Shown one piece after another: positions 9,067 through 19,073 of a stretch of 64,000 nucleotides of DNA. The DNA comes from Streptomyces sp. NRRL WC-3626. GTDB taxonomy: Bacteria > Actinomycetota > Actinomycetes > Streptomycetales > Streptomycetaceae. The notes below the pieces were generated by a model. That model had not been told where the DNA came from, did not search any database, and was given only the letters and a program-made list of their open reading frames with translations. The stretch covers positions 186,001-250,000 of the forward strand of contig NZ_JOCA01000009.1 in NCBI RefSeq assembly GCF_000718785.1, read 5' to 3'. Made by a program: the position numbers and the translations under genes. How positions within the stretch are numbered: position 1 is the stretch's first letter; every line of letters starts with the position of its first letter.

Positions 9067-10144
9067 GCCGCCCGGGCTGAGCGTCCGCCTCAAGCTCACC
9101 CTCAGCTATGCCGGGTTCCTCATGCTCGCCGGGGCGCTGCTGCTCGCCGCCGTGGGTGTGTTCCTGGTGCGGCAGGGATGGCTGCGGACCAACGAGCAGG
9201 GCGCGTGGCAAGCCGGACCGGGCACCAGCTTCATCCGCGGTTTCACGCCCGTGGCGGCCTGGCTCATGCTGTTCCTGCTGGTGTTCGGCCTCCTCGGGGG
9301 CTGGATCCTCTCCGGGCGCATGCTCGCGCCGCTGGCCCGTATCACCGACGCCACCCGCACGGCCGCCATGGGGTCGCTCTCGCACCGCATCCGGCTGCCG
9401 GGCCGCCAGGACGAGTTCCGCGAACTCGCCGACGCCTTCGACACGATGCTCGCCCGGCTGGAGGCACACCTCGCCGAGCAGCAGAGGTTCGCGGCCAACG
9501 CCTCGCACGAACTGCGCACCCCGCTGGCCATCTCGAAGTCGCTCCTCGACGTGGCCCGCACCGATCCGTCACAGGACACCGACGCGATCCTGGACCGCCT
9601 CCAGACCGTCAACACCCGGGCCATCGACCTCACCGAGGCGCTGCTCCTGCTCAGCCGGGCCAACCGGCAGTCCTTCACCCGGGAACACGTCGATCTGTCC
9701 CTCGTCGCGGAGGAGGCCGCGGAGACACTCCTCCCCCTCGCCGAGAAGCACGGCGTCACCCTGGCGGCCGACGGCGACATCACGCCCACGATCGGCTCGC
9801 CGGCGCTCCTGCTCCAGCTGACCACGAACCTCATGCACAACGCGATCGTCCACAACCTGCCGGACGGGGGCGGCGTGTGGGTGAGCACCTGGATCCGCCC
9901 GACGAGCGTGGTGCTCACCGTGGAGAACACCGGCGAGCCGGTCGCCCCGGAGCGGGTCCCGACCCTCACCGAGCCCTTCCAGCGCGGCACCGAGCGCGTC
10001 CACACCGATCACGCGGGTGTCGGCCTCGGCCTGGCCATCGTCAGGTCCATCACCCGGGCACACGGCGGAACGCTCACCCTCGTCCCGCACCCCGCCGGCG
10101 GACTCCGCGTCACGGTCGAACTCCCGGCGGCGCCACGGCCGTAG
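9059..10144 (+). CDS. Sensor histidine kinase
   Basis: A 361-residue membrane kinase, partner of the overlapping response regulator. Two transmembrane helices (about residues 16-37 and 63-85) flank a very short extracytoplasmic loop of about 25 residues, so it may sense events in the membrane rather than a soluble ligand. A HAMP linker follows, then the phosphoacceptor H150 in the SHELRTPL box. The N box (NLMHNAIVHN) and G box (GVGLGLAIV) form the ATP-binding domain. The GTG at 9059 overlaps the regulator stop and has GGAGAGG upstream. It is convergent with the next gene, eight bases away. Confidence 0.92.
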   Translation: MGRPPGLSVRLKLTLSYAGFLMLAGALLLAAVGVFLVRQGWLRTNEQGAWQAGPGTSFIRGFTPVAAWLMLFLLVFGLLGGWILSGRMLAPLARITDATRTAAMGSLSHRIRLPGRQDEFRELADAFDTMLARLEAHLAEQQRFAANASHELRTPLAISKSLLDVARTDPSQDTDAILDRLQTVNTRAIDLTEALLLLSRANRQSFTREHVDLSLVAEEAAETLLPLAEKHGVTLAADGDITPTIGSPALLLQLTTNLMHNAIVHNLPDGGGVWVSTWIRPTSVVLTVENTGEPVAPERVPTLTEPFQRGTERVHTDHAGVGLGLAIVRSITRAHGGTLTLVPHPAGGLRVTVELPAAPRP

Positions 10145-10152
10145 GGCAGCCC

Positions 10153-10848
10153 TCAGTGGCCCAGATGCCTGCGCATGCTCTTGTCGACCTTGCGCTGCAC
10201 CCGGTCCAGGATGTCCGCCACCAGCCGGCCGCGCCTGGGCCGCGCCTCGATGCTGCCCAGCACCGCCCAGCCGTCGACGAAGACCACCGGGGCCTCGTCA
10301 TCGGTCGCGTTGAGTGTGTCCACCTCGAAGGAGCCGAGCACACCGCCGCCCATGCCGCGCAGCGACACGTTCTCCGGGACGCGGATGTCGACGCTGCCGA
10401 AGACGGCGTACGACTTGATCATGACCTGCTGGTGGTCGAACAGCGCCTCGCTGAGGTCGATGTCGACACTGCCGAAGATCGCGTACGCGTGGATACGGCG
10501 GCCCGTGCGCCAGCGGCCCTTGCGGGCGGCGGCGCTGAACACCGCGACGACGTTGTCATCCGCGTCCATCGGTATCGCGCCCGTCGTGGGGCGGCTGGGC
10601 GCGGAGGCGGGGGCCGTGCGCCGCTCGTGGGCTATCGGCAGGTCCCGGACGAACACGTCCAGCTCGCCGACCGTCTTGGCGGCCAGCACGCCCTCGACGC
10701 GCTCGGCGTGCTCGTCGGCGGTGAGCCTGCCCTCGGCGAGGGCCTCGCGCAGGAGGTCGGCGATACGGTCCCGGTCGGCGTCGGAGGCGCGCAGCTCGGC
10801 CGTCCGCGGTGCCGTGTCCGGCTGCTGGGCGTGCTTCTGAAGGTCCAC
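10153..10848 (-). CDS. DUF1707 protein with LiaF-like C-terminal domain
   Basis: A 231-residue protein of unknown function. Residues 17-70 (ELRASDADRDRIADLLREAL, then EGRLTADEHAERV) are a DUF1707 domain. The C-terminal half has repeated strands IFGSVDIDL, VFGSVDIRVP and VLGSFEVD, the beta-repeat pattern of the cell-wall-active antibiotic response (LiaF/DUF2154) domain. No membrane helix is evident, so it is probably cytoplasmic. The GTG at 10848 sits six bases after a TACGCT box, with no Shine-Dalgarno, suggesting a leaderless transcript. Proteins of this type are often linked to envelope stress, but that is inference. Confidence 0.83.
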   Translation of the reverse strand: MDLQKHAQQPDTAPRTAELRASDADRDRIADLLREALAEGRLTADEHAERVEGVLAAKTVGELDVFVRDLPIAHERRTAPASAPSRPTTGAIPMDADDNVVAVFSAAARKGRWRTGRRIHAYAIFGSVDIDLSEALFDHQQVMIKSYAVFGSVDIRVPENVSLRGMGGGVLGSFEVDTLNATDDEAPVVFVDGWAVLGSIEARPRRGRLVADILDRVQRKVDKSMRRHLGH

Positions 10849-10854
10849 GACAGC

Positions 10855-10880
10855 AGCGTACCCAAACGCGATAGATCGCG
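10855..10880 (-). promoter_or_regulatory. Leaderless promoter with overlapping palindrome
   Basis: On the minus strand, TACGCT (10860-10855) ends six bases before the GTG at 10848. Upstream, around the -35 position, lies a perfect inverted repeat CGCGAT-AG-ATCGCG (10867-10880). It resembles the CGCGAT palindromes that precede PadR- or DUF1707-type genes, and a bound repressor there would block the promoter. Confidence 0.45.
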
Positions 10881-11003
10881 ACTACCCCCCGGCGGGGACA
10901 ACTGAGGACAACCTCACAAGTTCACCGCCGGCGGCAGGTCCTACGCTGGTGAGCGCCCGCCGATGGAGGCGGGCGGTCTTCCGTCGAGTGAGGAATGGGC
11001 GAG

Positions 11004-12674
11004 ATGCCTGAGTTCGAGTACGCCGATCTGCTCCCCATGGGAGAGGACACCACCCCCTACCGGCTGGTGACCTCCGAAGGTGTCTCCACCTTCGAGGCCG
11101 ACGGACGGACGTTCCTCAGGGTGGAGCCGGAGGCGCTGCGCAAGCTCGCCGAGGAGGCCGTCCACGACATCCAGCACTATCTGCGCCCCGCCCACCTGGC
11201 GCAGCTGCGCCGCATCATCGACGACCCCGAGGCGTCGTCCAACGACAAGTTCGTGGCGCTGGACCTGCTGAAGAACGCGAACATCGCGGCGGCGGGCGTG
11301 CTGCCGATGTGCCAGGACACCGGTACGGCGATCGTCATGGGCAAGCGCGGGCAGAACGTGCTGACGTCCGGGCGCGACGAGGAGGCCCTGAGCAAGGGCA
11401 TCTACGACGCCTACAAGAACCTGAACCTGCGCTACTCCCAGATGGCTCCGCTCACCATGTGGGAGGAGAAGAACACCGGTTCCAACCTCCCGGCGCAGAT
11501 CGAGCTGTACGCCACCGACGGCGGCGCCTACAAGTTCCTCTTCATGGCGAAGGGCGGCGGCTCGGCCAACAAGTCGTTCCTGTACCAGGAGACGAAGGCC
11601 GTCCTGAACGAGGCCTCCATGATGAAGTTCCTGGAGGAGAAGATCCGTTCGCTGGGCACGGCCGCCTGTCCGCCGTACCACCTGGCGATCGTCGTCGGCG
11701 GTACGTCGGCCGAGTACGCGCTGAAGACCGCGAAGTACGCCTCCGCGCACTACCTGGACGAGATCCCCTCCGAGGGGTCGGAGCTCGGGCACGGCTTCCG
11801 GGACAAGGAGCTGGAGGAGAAGGTCTTCGAGCTGACCCAGCGGATCGGGATCGGGGCGCAGTTCGGCGGCAAGTACTTCTGCCACGACGTGCGGGTGGTG
11901 CGGCTGCCCCGGCACGGGGCGTCGTGTCCGGTCGCCATCGCGGTGTCCTGCTCGGCGGACCGGCAGGCCGTCGCGAAGATCACCGCCGAGGGTGTGTTCC
12001 TGGAGCAGCTGGAGACGGATCCGGCGCGGTTCCTGCCGGAGACGACGGACGAGCAGCTGGAGTCCGAGGGCGACGTCGTCAGGATCGATCTCAACCAGCC
12101 GATGGACGACATCCTCGCCGAACTGACCAAGTACCCGGTCAAGACGCGGCTGTCGCTGAGCGGGCCGCTGGTCGTGGCGCGGGACATCGCGCACGCGAAG
12201 ATCAAGGAGCGGCTGGACGCGGGTGAGTCCATGCCGCAGTACCTGAAGGACCATCCCGTGTACTACGCCGGGCCCGCCAAGACGCCCGAGGGGTACGCGT
12301 CGGGGTCGTTCGGGCCGACGACGGCCGGGCGGATGGACTCGTACGTCGAGCAGTTCCAGGCGGCGGGCGGGTCCAAGGTGATGCTGGCGAAGGGGAACCG
12401 GTCCCAGCAGGTCACGTCCGCGTGTGACGCGCACGGCGGGTTCTATCTGGGGTCCATCGGTGGGCCCGCGGCCCGGCTGGCCCAGGACTGCATCAAGAAG
12501 GTGGAGGTCGTCGAGTACGAGGAGCTGGGGATGGAGGCGGTGTGGAGGATCGAGGTGGAGGACTTCCCCGCGTTCATCGTCGTCGACGACAAGGGGAATG
12601 ACTTCTTCCAGGATCCTTCGCCGCAGCAGCCGACGTTCACGTCGATTCCCGTGCGGGGGCCCGGGCTGGTGTAG
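11004..12674 (+). CDS. Class I fumarate hydratase
   Basis: A 556-residue iron-sulfur fumarase that interconverts fumarate and malate in the TCA cycle. It carries both class I domains: the N-terminal alpha domain ([27 protein letters not shown] with a cluster Cys) and the C-terminal beta domain ([26 protein letters not shown]). The ATG at 11004 is preferred over 10995 because AGGA then lies nine bases upstream. A TACGCT box (10942-10947) and a hairpin of CGCCCGCC with GGCGGGCG (10954-10975) lie in the leader. The window also has a class II fumarase at 14484, so this strain has an oxygen-labile and a stable isozyme. Confidence 0.94.
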   Translation: MPEFEYADLLPMGEDTTPYRLVTSEGVSTFEADGRTFLRVEPEALRKLAEEAVHDIQHYLRPAHLAQLRRIIDDPEASSNDKFVALDLLKNANIAAAGVLPMCQDTGTAIVMGKRGQNVLTSGRDEEALSKGIYDAYKNLNLRYSQMAPLTMWEEKNTGSNLPAQIELYATDGGAYKFLFMAKGGGSANKSFLYQETKAVLNEASMMKFLEEKIRSLGTAACPPYHLAIVVGGTSAEYALKTAKYASAHYLDEIPSEGSELGHGFRDKELEEKVFELTQRIGIGAQFGGKYFCHDVRVVRLPRHGASCPVAIAVSCSADRQAVAKITAEGVFLEQLETDPARFLPETTDEQLESEGDVVRIDLNQPMDDILAELTKYPVKTRLSLSGPLVVARDIAHAKIKERLDAGESMPQYLKDHPVYYAGPAKTPEGYASGSFGPTTAGRMDSYVEQFQAAGGSKVMLAKGNRSQQVTSACDAHGGFYLGSIGGPAARLAQDCIKKVEVVEYEELGMEAVWRIEVEDFPAFIVVDDKGNDFFQDPSPQQPTFTSIPVRGPGLV

Positions 12675-12723
12675 CGCGCGTTCGCTCCCGCGGGGCGGCT
12701 GGGGTGGTTCTCCGCCCCCGCCG

Positions 12724-12787
12724 CCCTTTCCCGTCCCACCCCGGGGCTCCGCCCCGGACCCCGCTCCTCAAACGCCGGAGGGGCTGA
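12724..12787 (-). repeat. Dispersed intergenic repeat, family A, copy 1
   Basis: On the minus strand it starts TCAGCCCCTCCGGCGTTTGA, continues GGAGCGGGGTCC, and contains the hairpin CCGGGGC-TCC-GCCCCGG (12741-12757). A second copy with the same flanks but a different hairpin lies at 26594-26660. It is placed just after the fumarase gene and may also terminate it. The rest of the 284-base gap (12675-12958) shows no gene. Confidence 0.75.
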
Positions 12788-12958
12788 TCTTCGCCGGACG
12801 GGGTTGAGGACTCCACCTCTCCGCATAGCGGACTTCGAGTACCGCTTTCGGACAACCTCGTTGTCAGCCCGCCCGTTCCGTTGACTCGCTCAACCAACAC
12901 TGTGAGTCTTCTCGGCGCTCCGACATGCACATGCCATGTCAATCCCCGAGGAGACCAG

Positions 12959-14371
12959 GTGAACCGAAGACTCGCCATCGCGGGCATCGCCCTCGCCGTC
13001 GTGCTCGGCAGCGGCACACTCCCCGCCGCGGCCACCACCCCCACCGCGGACACCCTCGCCGCACCCGACGTCGACGTGAACAAGGTGAAGGCGCACCTCA
13101 CCGAACTCAGCGCCATAGCCTCCAGGAACGGCGGCAACCGCCGCTCCACGAACCAGGGTTACGACGACTCCGTCGCCTATGTGAAGGGCAGGCTTCAGGC
13201 CGCCGGCTACACCGTCACCGAGCAGCCCTGCACCTCCGGCTGCACCAGCGGCGCCGGGCCCAACCTGATCGCCGAGTGGCTCAAGGGCGACGCCAACAAC
13301 GTGTACATGTTCGGCGCCCACCTCGACAGCGTCTCGGCCGGCCCCGGTATGAACGACAACGGCTCCGGCTCCGCCGCCCTGCTCGAGAACGCCCTGACGC
13401 TCGCCCAGCAGAACCCGGCCATGCGCAACCGGGTCCGCTTCGCCTGGTGGACCGACGAGGAGCAGGGGCTCAACGGGTCCGACTTCTATGTGCGTTCACT
13501 GTCCTCGACCGAGCGTTCGAAGATCAAGGCGTACTACAACTTCGACATGATCGCCTCCACCAACGGCGGCTACTTCATCAACCACATCACCTCCTCGGCC
13601 GCCGCGCCGATGAAGGCGTACTGGGACTCGCTGGGCCTCCAGCCCGAGGAGAACACCGAGGGCGCCGGCCGCAGCGACGACTACTCGTTCGAGCAGTACT
13701 CCATCCCCACCTCCGGTTACGCGATGGGAGCCAGCGCGCGGAAGACCTCCGCGCAGGCCGCCAAGTGGGGCGGGACGGCGAGCCGGGCGTACGACCCCTG
13801 CTACCACTCCTCCTGCGACACGCTCACCAACATCAACACCACCGGCCTGGACCGCGCGTCCGACGGCATCGCGTACACCCTGTGGCAGCGGGCCGTGGAC
13901 ACCGGCACCGGCAGCACCTGCGACACCGCCGGAGTGGTCGCCAACGGCGGTTTCGAGAGCGGGACTTCGCCGTGGACCGGGAGTACCGGAGCCATCGGCG
14001 CGCACTCGGGCCAGTCCGCGCACACCGGCACCCGGTTCGCCTGGCTGTCGGGGTACGGCTCGACCCGTACCGAGTCGATCAGCCAGTCGGTGACCGTGCC
14101 GGCCGGGTGCGCGCGGGCCGAGCTGCGCTACTGGCTGCACATCGACACCGACGAGACCGGCTCGACGCCGTACGACCGGTTCACCGTGAAGGCCGGTTCC
14201 ACCACGCTCGCCACGCTGTCCAACGCCGACGCCGGCAGCGGTTACGCGCAGCGGTCGGTGGACCTGTCGGCGTACGCGGGCCAGACGGTCACCCTGACCT
14301 TCACCGGCACCGAGGACTCCTCTCTGCAGACGGGCTTCGTCGTGGACGACGTCACGCTGGAGAGCGACTGA
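12959..14371 (+). CDS. Secreted M28 aminopeptidase (aminopeptidase S type) with C-terminal domain
   Basis: A 470-residue secreted metallopeptidase resembling Streptomyces griseus aminopeptidase S, which removes large hydrophobic N-terminal residues. A Sec signal peptide occupies about residues 1-24. The M28 domain (about 40-315) has the zinc ligands in GAHLDSVS (His), MNDNGSGS (Asp), DEEQGL (Glu) and the later YNFDMI region. Two disulfide pairs are likely (CTSGC and DPCYHSSC). A beta-sandwich domain (about 325-470, [11 protein letters not shown] to VVDDVTLES) follows, similar to proprotein-type or carbohydrate-binding modules. The GTG at 12959 is preceded by GAGGAGACCAG. Confidence 0.93.
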   Translation: MNRRLAIAGIALAVVLGSGTLPAAATTPTADTLAAPDVDVNKVKAHLTELSAIASRNGGNRRSTNQGYDDSVAYVKGRLQAAGYTVTEQPCTSGCTSGAGPNLIAEWLKGDANNVYMFGAHLDSVSAGPGMNDNGSGSAALLENALTLAQQNPAMRNRVRFAWWTDEEQGLNGSDFYVRSLSSTERSKIKAYYNFDMIASTNGGYFINHITSSAAAPMKAYWDSLGLQPEENTEGAGRSDDYSFEQYSIPTSGYAMGASARKTSAQAAKWGGTASRAYDPCYHSSCDTLTNINTTGLDRASDGIAYTLWQRAVDTGTGSTCDTAGVVANGGFESGTSPWTGSTGAIGAHSGQSAHTGTRFAWLSGYGSTRTESISQSVTVPAGCARAELRYWLHIDTDETGSTPYDRFTVKAGSTTLATLSNADAGSGYAQRSVDLSAYAGQTVTLTFTGTEDSSLQTGFVVDDVTLESD

Positions 14372-14389
14372 CCACCCCCCACGGGTGCT

Positions 14390-14422
14390 CCGCCCCGCCG
14401 TGATCCCTCTGCGGCGGGGCGG
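14390..14422 (+). terminator. Hairpin terminator of the aminopeptidase gene
   Basis: A perfect 11-bp stem (CCGCCCCGCCG and CGGCGGGGCGG, 11-base loop) begins 19 bases after the aminopeptidase stop. No T tract follows. Confidence 0.7.
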
Positions 14423-14483
14423 CGGCCTTCGTACGGGAATACGCTCGTCGGGGACCGCTGCTGTGCTCTTCGGAGGTACGACG

Positions 14484-15887
14484 ATGACGACCACGGACGA
14501 CGACCGGCACTACCGCGTCGAGCACGACTCCATGGGGGAGGTACGGGTACCGGCCGACGCCAAGTGGCGCGCGCAGACGCAGCGCGCCGTGGAGAACTTC
14601 CCCGTCTCCGGGCAGCGCCTGGAGCGCGCCCACATCGAGGCCCTCGCCCGGATCAAGGGCGCCGCCGCGAAGGTGAACGCCCGGCTGGGGGTGCTGGACG
14701 AGGACATCGCGGAGGCGATCCAGGAGGCGGCCGGTGAGGTCGCCGAGGGGCGCTGGGACGAGCACTTCCCCGTGGACGTGTTCCAGACCGGCTCCGGGAC
14801 CTCGTCCAACATGAACACCAACGAGGTCGTCGCCACGCTCGCCACCGAGCGGCTGGGACGGGACGTGCACCCGAACGACCACGTCAACGCCTCGCAGTCG
14901 TCCAACGACGTCTTCCCGTCGTCGCTCCACATCGCCGCGACCGCCGCCGTCACCCGTGATCTGATCCCGGCGCTCGGCCATCTCGCCGCGTCCCTGGAGC
15001 GCAAGTCGGAGGAGTTCGCCGACGTCGTGAAGTCCGGGCGTACGCATCTGATGGACGCCACACCGGTCACGCTGGGCCAGGAGTTCGGCGGGTACGCGGC
15101 CCAGGTGCGGTACGGGATCGAGCGTCTGAACGCCTCCCTGCCCCGCCTCGCCGAGCTGCCCTTGGGCGGGACCGCCGTCGGTACCGGTATCAACACCCCG
15201 CCCGGGTTCTCCGCCGCCGTGATCGAGGAGGTCGCCCGCGCGACCGGGCTGCCGCTGACCGAGGCACGCGACCACTTCGAGGCGCAGGGCGCCCGGGACG
15301 GCATCGTGGAGACCAGCGGGCAGCTGCGGACCATCGCCGTCGGGCTGACGAAGATCGCCAACGATCTGCGCTGGATGGCGTCCGGGCCGCGCACCGGCCT
15401 CGCGGAGATCAGCCTGCCCGACCTGCAGCCCGGCTCCTCGATCATGCCCGGCAAGGTCAACCCGGTGATCCCGGAGGCCGTGCTCATGGTCTGCGCGCAG
15501 GTCACCGGCAACGACGCGACGGTCGCCGCGGCGGGCGCCTCCGGGAACTTCGAGCTCAACGTCATGCTGCCGGTCATCGCGAAGAACGTGCTGGAGTCGG
15601 TGCGGCTGCTCGCGAACGTCTCCCGGCTGCTGGCCGACCGCACGGTCGACGGCGTCGTCGCGGACCGCGAACGCGCCCGGGAGTACGCCGAGTCCTCGCC
15701 GTCGGTGGTCACCCCGCTCAACAAGTACATCGGCTACGAGGAGGCCGCCAAGGTCGCCAAGAAGTCGCTGGCCGAGCGGAGGACCATTCGTCAGGTGGTC
15801 CTGGAGGGGGGCTACGTCGAACGCGGCGACCTCACCGTCGAGCAGCTCGACGCGGCGCTGGACGTCCTGCGGATGACAAGGCCGTGA
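14484..15887 (+). CDS. fumC: Class II fumarate hydratase
   Basis: A 467-residue, cluster-free homotetrameric fumarase. Active-site motifs are [42 protein letters not shown] and the superfamily signature [11 protein letters not shown]. The length is normal. GGAGG precedes the ATG at 14484. It shares its reaction with the class I enzyme 2 kb upstream, from which it is separated by the aminopeptidase gene and a hairpin. Confidence 0.96.
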   Translation: MTTTDDDRHYRVEHDSMGEVRVPADAKWRAQTQRAVENFPVSGQRLERAHIEALARIKGAAAKVNARLGVLDEDIAEAIQEAAGEVAEGRWDEHFPVDVFQTGSGTSSNMNTNEVVATLATERLGRDVHPNDHVNASQSSNDVFPSSLHIAATAAVTRDLIPALGHLAASLERKSEEFADVVKSGRTHLMDATPVTLGQEFGGYAAQVRYGIERLNASLPRLAELPLGGTAVGTGINTPPGFSAAVIEEVARATGLPLTEARDHFEAQGARDGIVETSGQLRTIAVGLTKIANDLRWMASGPRTGLAEISLPDLQPGSSIMPGKVNPVIPEAVLMVCAQVTGNDATVAAAGASGNFELNVMLPVIAKNVLESVRLLANVSRLLADRTVDGVVADRERAREYAESSPSVVTPLNKYIGYEEAAKVAKKSLAERRTIRQVVLEGGYVERGDLTVEQLDAALDVLRMTRP

Positions 15888-15982
15888 AACGGCTCCCCGG
15901 TGCGTGTGAACCGTGACGGGGAAAGCGGCGTCGTATGGCCATGGCACTCTCATATCTGGCCATGGCGGAGGACGGAGCAACT

Positions 15983-16654
15983 GTGCGCGAGGACACCGAC
16001 GGCACGACGGGCCACTGGGCGCCCGGGACACGGATCCTGTGGCGGTACCGGGAGAACGGCGGCCCGCGCGTCCACATCGCGCGCCCCGTCACGGTCGTGC
16101 GCGACGACGACGGGCTGCTCGCGGTGTGGATGGCGCCCGGGACCGAGTGTGTGAAGCCGGTGCTCGCCGACGGGTCGCCGGTGCACCAGGAGCCGCTGGG
16201 CACCCGGTACACCAAGCCGCGCACGGTACGGCGGGACCGCTGGTCCGGCACCGGTGTGCTGAAGCTGGTCCGGCCCGGCGAGCCCTGGTCGGTGTGGCTG
16301 TTCTGGAATCCGGGCTGGCGCTTCAAGAACTGGTACGTGAATCTGGAGGAGCCGATGGTCCGCTGGGCGGGCGGGGTGGACTCCGAGGATCATTTCCTGG
16401 ACATCTCCGTGCACCCGGACCGCAGCTGGCGCTGGCTCGACGAGGACGAGTTCGCGCAGGCCCGGCGGGACGGTCTGGTGGACTCCGCGCTGGCCAAAAG
16501 GGTGCGGGAGGCCGGGCGGGCCGCGGTGGCGGTGATCGAGGCCTGGGGGCCGCCGTTCTCGGACGGGTGGGAGAACTGGCGCCCCGATCCGTCATGGGCG
16601 GTACCGTCACTGCCACAGGACTGGGACCGCACTCCCGCGCAAGTGTCCTCGTGA
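15983..16654 (+). CDS. DUF402 protein
   Basis: A protein of about 223 residues with a DUF402 domain. The pattern TGVLKLVRPGEPWSVWLFWN, then WYVNLEEPMVRW, DHFLDISVHPDRSWRWLDEDEF and a C-terminal basic helix is typical. Some DUF402 proteins act on nucleotides or bind RNA, but the function here is unknown. The GTG at 15983 has the best Shine-Dalgarno (GGAG six bases upstream). Upstream in-frame ATGs at 15935, 15941 and 15962 would add up to 16 residues and cannot be excluded. Confidence 0.8.
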   Translation: MREDTDGTTGHWAPGTRILWRYRENGGPRVHIARPVTVVRDDDGLLAVWMAPGTECVKPVLADGSPVHQEPLGTRYTKPRTVRRDRWSGTGVLKLVRPGEPWSVWLFWNPGWRFKNWYVNLEEPMVRWAGGVDSEDHFLDISVHPDRSWRWLDEDEFAQARRDGLVDSALAKRVREAGRAAVAVIEAWGPPFSDGWENWRPDPSWAVPSLPQDWDRTPAQVSS

Positions 16655-16769
16655 GACCCTTGCTGCACCCCCGGGCGGGAAACGTAGGATCGTCCTCCGC
16701 AAGGCGCGGGGCAGCAACCACCGGAGAGCAGAACGGGCTTGACCGATCGTCACCGAGGGGCGGCAGGAC

Positions 16770-16946
16770 GTGAGCGAGGGGTACGGAAACACCGGCGCCG
16801 GCGGGCATCGGCCGGCCGGCGCAGCAGGCACAACCTCTGACCACGCGGGAAATCCGTTCCGGGGGCAGGTATTCCGGGTATCGGAGTTTCGGCGGGACGA
16901 ACCGCGCGCACGGCGTGCGCCGGACGGATGGACTCGACACGCGTGA
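16770..16946 (+). CDS. Candidate small protein translationally coupled to the SpoIIE phosphatase
   Basis: A 58-codon frame starting at GTG 16770 (VSEGYGNTGAGGHRP...) with AGG in front. It ends at a TGA (16944-16946) that overlaps the GTG of the next gene as GTGA. The protein is Gly/Ala/Arg-rich, and its second half is basic (FRRDEPRARRAP). It matches no family that I recognise. The overlap suggests either a real coupled leader peptide or an N-terminal part of the phosphatase in another frame. Support is positional only. Confidence 0.35.
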   Translation: MSEGYGNTGAGGHRPAGAAGTTSDHAGNPFRGQVFRVSEFRRDEPRARRAPDGWTRHA

Positions 16947-19012
16947 CGGAGCAGCCGACCTCCTTCGAGCGCCCGCAGCCGGGCGCCGACCCCGCGGATC
17001 CTCGCGGGGCGCTCCTGCGTGTGCCGGGCGCCGGAGCCGCTTTACCTCTGCAGAGCCGTTCCGGCGGTGAGCCTCCCGCCTCGCCGGACACCGTGACACC
17101 CGGCGGTACGGGGCAGGACCCGGCGACGGAGCCCGGCTCCGAGCACTCCCAGCCGGGTGCCGGCCAGGGCGCGGGCCCCGACACCCACCGGCCGCGTCCG
17201 GCGCCCGAGGGCATCCCGGTGCAGCCGGCCGCCGATCACGGGCGGCCCGACGGCAGGGAGCGCCGCACCGGGCAGATCGCCCAGCCGGGGCGGCCCACGC
17301 CGATGCGGCGGGACGGGGACCGGCTGCGGTTCGTGGGCGCCGCGACCCGGCGGATCGCCCGCGGCATCGACCTGGACGAGATCGTGATGGGGCTGTGCCG
17401 GGCCACCGTGCCCACCTTCTCCGACGCGATCCTGGTCTATCTGCGTGATCCGCTGCCGGTCGGCGACGAGCGGCCCACGGGCCCGCTGGTGCTGCGGCTG
17501 CGCCGCACCGACCGGATCCCGGCCGAGCGGGACACCGACGGCGGGTTCGCCCCGATCGCCCCGCCGGAGCAGCCGTCCGAGCTGGACTCGGTCGGCGCGG
17601 AGCTGTGCACCGTACGGCCCGGCAGTGCGCTCGCCGAGGTGCTGCGCGGGGTGCGGCCGGTGTTCACGGACGCGCCCGCCGCGCGGGCCGCGCTGCCCGA
17701 GCTCCTCGGCGAGGAGGGCGCGTCGGCCGTACCGGACGGGCAGCGGGCGGTCCTCGCGCCGCTGCGCGGGCGGCGGCGGGTGATCGGCGCGGCGCTGTTC
17801 CTGCGCCGTCCGGAGCGCATCCCGTTCGAGGCCGACGATCTGCTGGTCGCGGCCCAGCTCGCCACGCACAGCGCCCTCGGCATCGACAAGGCGGTGCTGT
17901 ACGGGCGGGAGGCGTACATCGCGGACGAGCTGCAGCGCACGATGCTGCCGGAGAACCTGCCGCGCTGCACCGGCGTACGGCTGGCGTCCCGGTATCTGCC
18001 GGCCGCCGAGACCGCGCGGGTGGGCGGCGACTGGTACGACGCGATCCCGCTGCCCGGCAGCAGGGTCGCGCTGGTCGTCGGTGACGTCATGGGGCACTCC
18101 ATGACCTCGGCGGCGATCATGGGCCAGCTGCGTACCACCGCGCAGACCCTCGCCGGGCTCGACCTGCCGCCGCAGGAGGTGCTGCACCACCTCGACGAAC
18201 AGGCGCAGCGGCTCGGCGTGGACCGCATGGCGACCTGCCTCTACGCGGTGTACGACCCGGTAGCGCACCGCATCACCATCGCCAACGCCGGACATCCGCC
18301 GCCGGTCCTGCTGGAGCTGGGCGGCCGCGCCGAGGTGCTGCGGGTGCCCGCGGGCGCGCCGATCGGTGTGGGCGGGGTGGACTTCGAGGCCGTGGAGCTG
18401 GACGCGCCCGCCGGGGCGACCCTGCTGCTGTACACGGACGGTCTGGTGGAGTCCCGGCTGCGGGACGTGTGGACCGGGATCGAGCAGCTGCGGGAGAAGC
18501 TCGCCGCGACCGCGCAGCTGACCGGCCCCGACCATCCGCCGCCGCTCGAGGCGCTGTGCGACGAGGTGCTCGACATGCTCGGTCCGGGCGACCGGGACGA
18601 CGACATCGCGCTGCTCGCCGCCCGTTTCGACGGGATCGCGCCGAGCGATGTGGCGTACTGGTTCCTGGAGCCGGAGGACGCGGCCCCCGGCCGGGCCCGC
18701 CGTCTCGCCCGGCGGGCGCTGTCCCGCTGGGGCATGGAGGAGCTGAGCGACTCGGTGGAGCTGCTGGTCAGTGAGGTGGTGACGAACGCGGTGCGGTATG
18801 CGACGCGGCCGGTCACGCTGCGGCTGCTGCGTACCGACGTGCTGCGCTGCGAGGTCGGTGACGACGTGCCGCAGCTGCCCCGGCTGCGGCAGGCGCGCGC
18901 CACGGACGAGGGCGGGCGCGGGCTGTACCTGGTGAACCGGCTGGCCCGGCGCTGGGGCGCGACCCGGCTGAGCACGGGCAAGGTGGTGTGGTTCGAGCTG
19001 AACCGCGGCTGA
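16943..19012 (+). CDS. GAF-SpoIIE phosphatase with HATPase domain
   Basis: A 689-residue cytoplasmic regulator. A Pro/Gly-rich N-terminus of about 110 residues precedes a GAF-like sensor (about 120-320). The PP2C-type SpoIIE Ser phosphatase domain (about 325-545) has the metal motifs VGGDWYDAIPL, VVGDVMGHS and RDDDIALLA. A C-terminal HATPase_c anti-sigma-like domain contains LLVSEVVTNAVRYA and GGRGLYLVNRLARRW. This puts a switch kinase module and a phosphatase in one chain, as in regulators of anti-anti-sigma factors. The GTG at 16943 is chosen for its GTGA overlap; the ATG at 16928 is the alternative. In GHG the last Gly is Ser, a mild deviation. Confidence 0.9.
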   Translation: MTEQPTSFERPQPGADPADPRGALLRVPGAGAALPLQSRSGGEPPASPDTVTPGGTGQDPATEPGSEHSQPGAGQGAGPDTHRPRPAPEGIPVQPAADHGRPDGRERRTGQIAQPGRPTPMRRDGDRLRFVGAATRRIARGIDLDEIVMGLCRATVPTFSDAILVYLRDPLPVGDERPTGPLVLRLRRTDRIPAERDTDGGFAPIAPPEQPSELDSVGAELCTVRPGSALAEVLRGVRPVFTDAPAARAALPELLGEEGASAVPDGQRAVLAPLRGRRRVIGAALFLRRPERIPFEADDLLVAAQLATHSALGIDKAVLYGREAYIADELQRTMLPENLPRCTGVRLASRYLPAAETARVGGDWYDAIPLPGSRVALVVGDVMGHSMTSAAIMGQLRTTAQTLAGLDLPPQEVLHHLDEQAQRLGVDRMATCLYAVYDPVAHRITIANAGHPPPVLLELGGRAEVLRVPAGAPIGVGGVDFEAVELDAPAGATLLLYTDGLVESRLRDVWTGIEQLREKLAATAQLTGPDHPPPLEALCDEVLDMLGPGDRDDDIALLAARFDGIAPSDVAYWFLEPEDAAPGRARRLARRALSRWGMEELSDSVELLVSEVVTNAVRYATRPVTLRLLRTDVLRCEVGDDVPQLPRLRQARATDEGGRGLYLVNRLARRWGATRLSTGKVVWFELNRG

Positions 19013-19025
19013 ACGGGCGTACGAG

Positions 19026-19067
19026 AAGGGGCGCCCGGTGTGCTGGTCACACCGGGCGCCCCTTTTT
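19026..19067. terminator. Strong bidirectional terminator
   Basis: A perfect 17-bp stem (starting AAGGGGCGCCCGG, loop CTGGT) followed by TTT beyond the paired TT. It lies between convergent genes, 14 bases after the SpoIIE stop and just after the penicillin-binding protein stop. Confidence 0.93.
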
Positions 19068-19073
19068 CGTTGT

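Noticed and set aside
8287..9099. Upstream extension of the EEP-domain gene opposite the response regulator
   Set aside because: The frame is open only because of high GC. The sequence mirrors the regulator gene, which has clear domain motifs.
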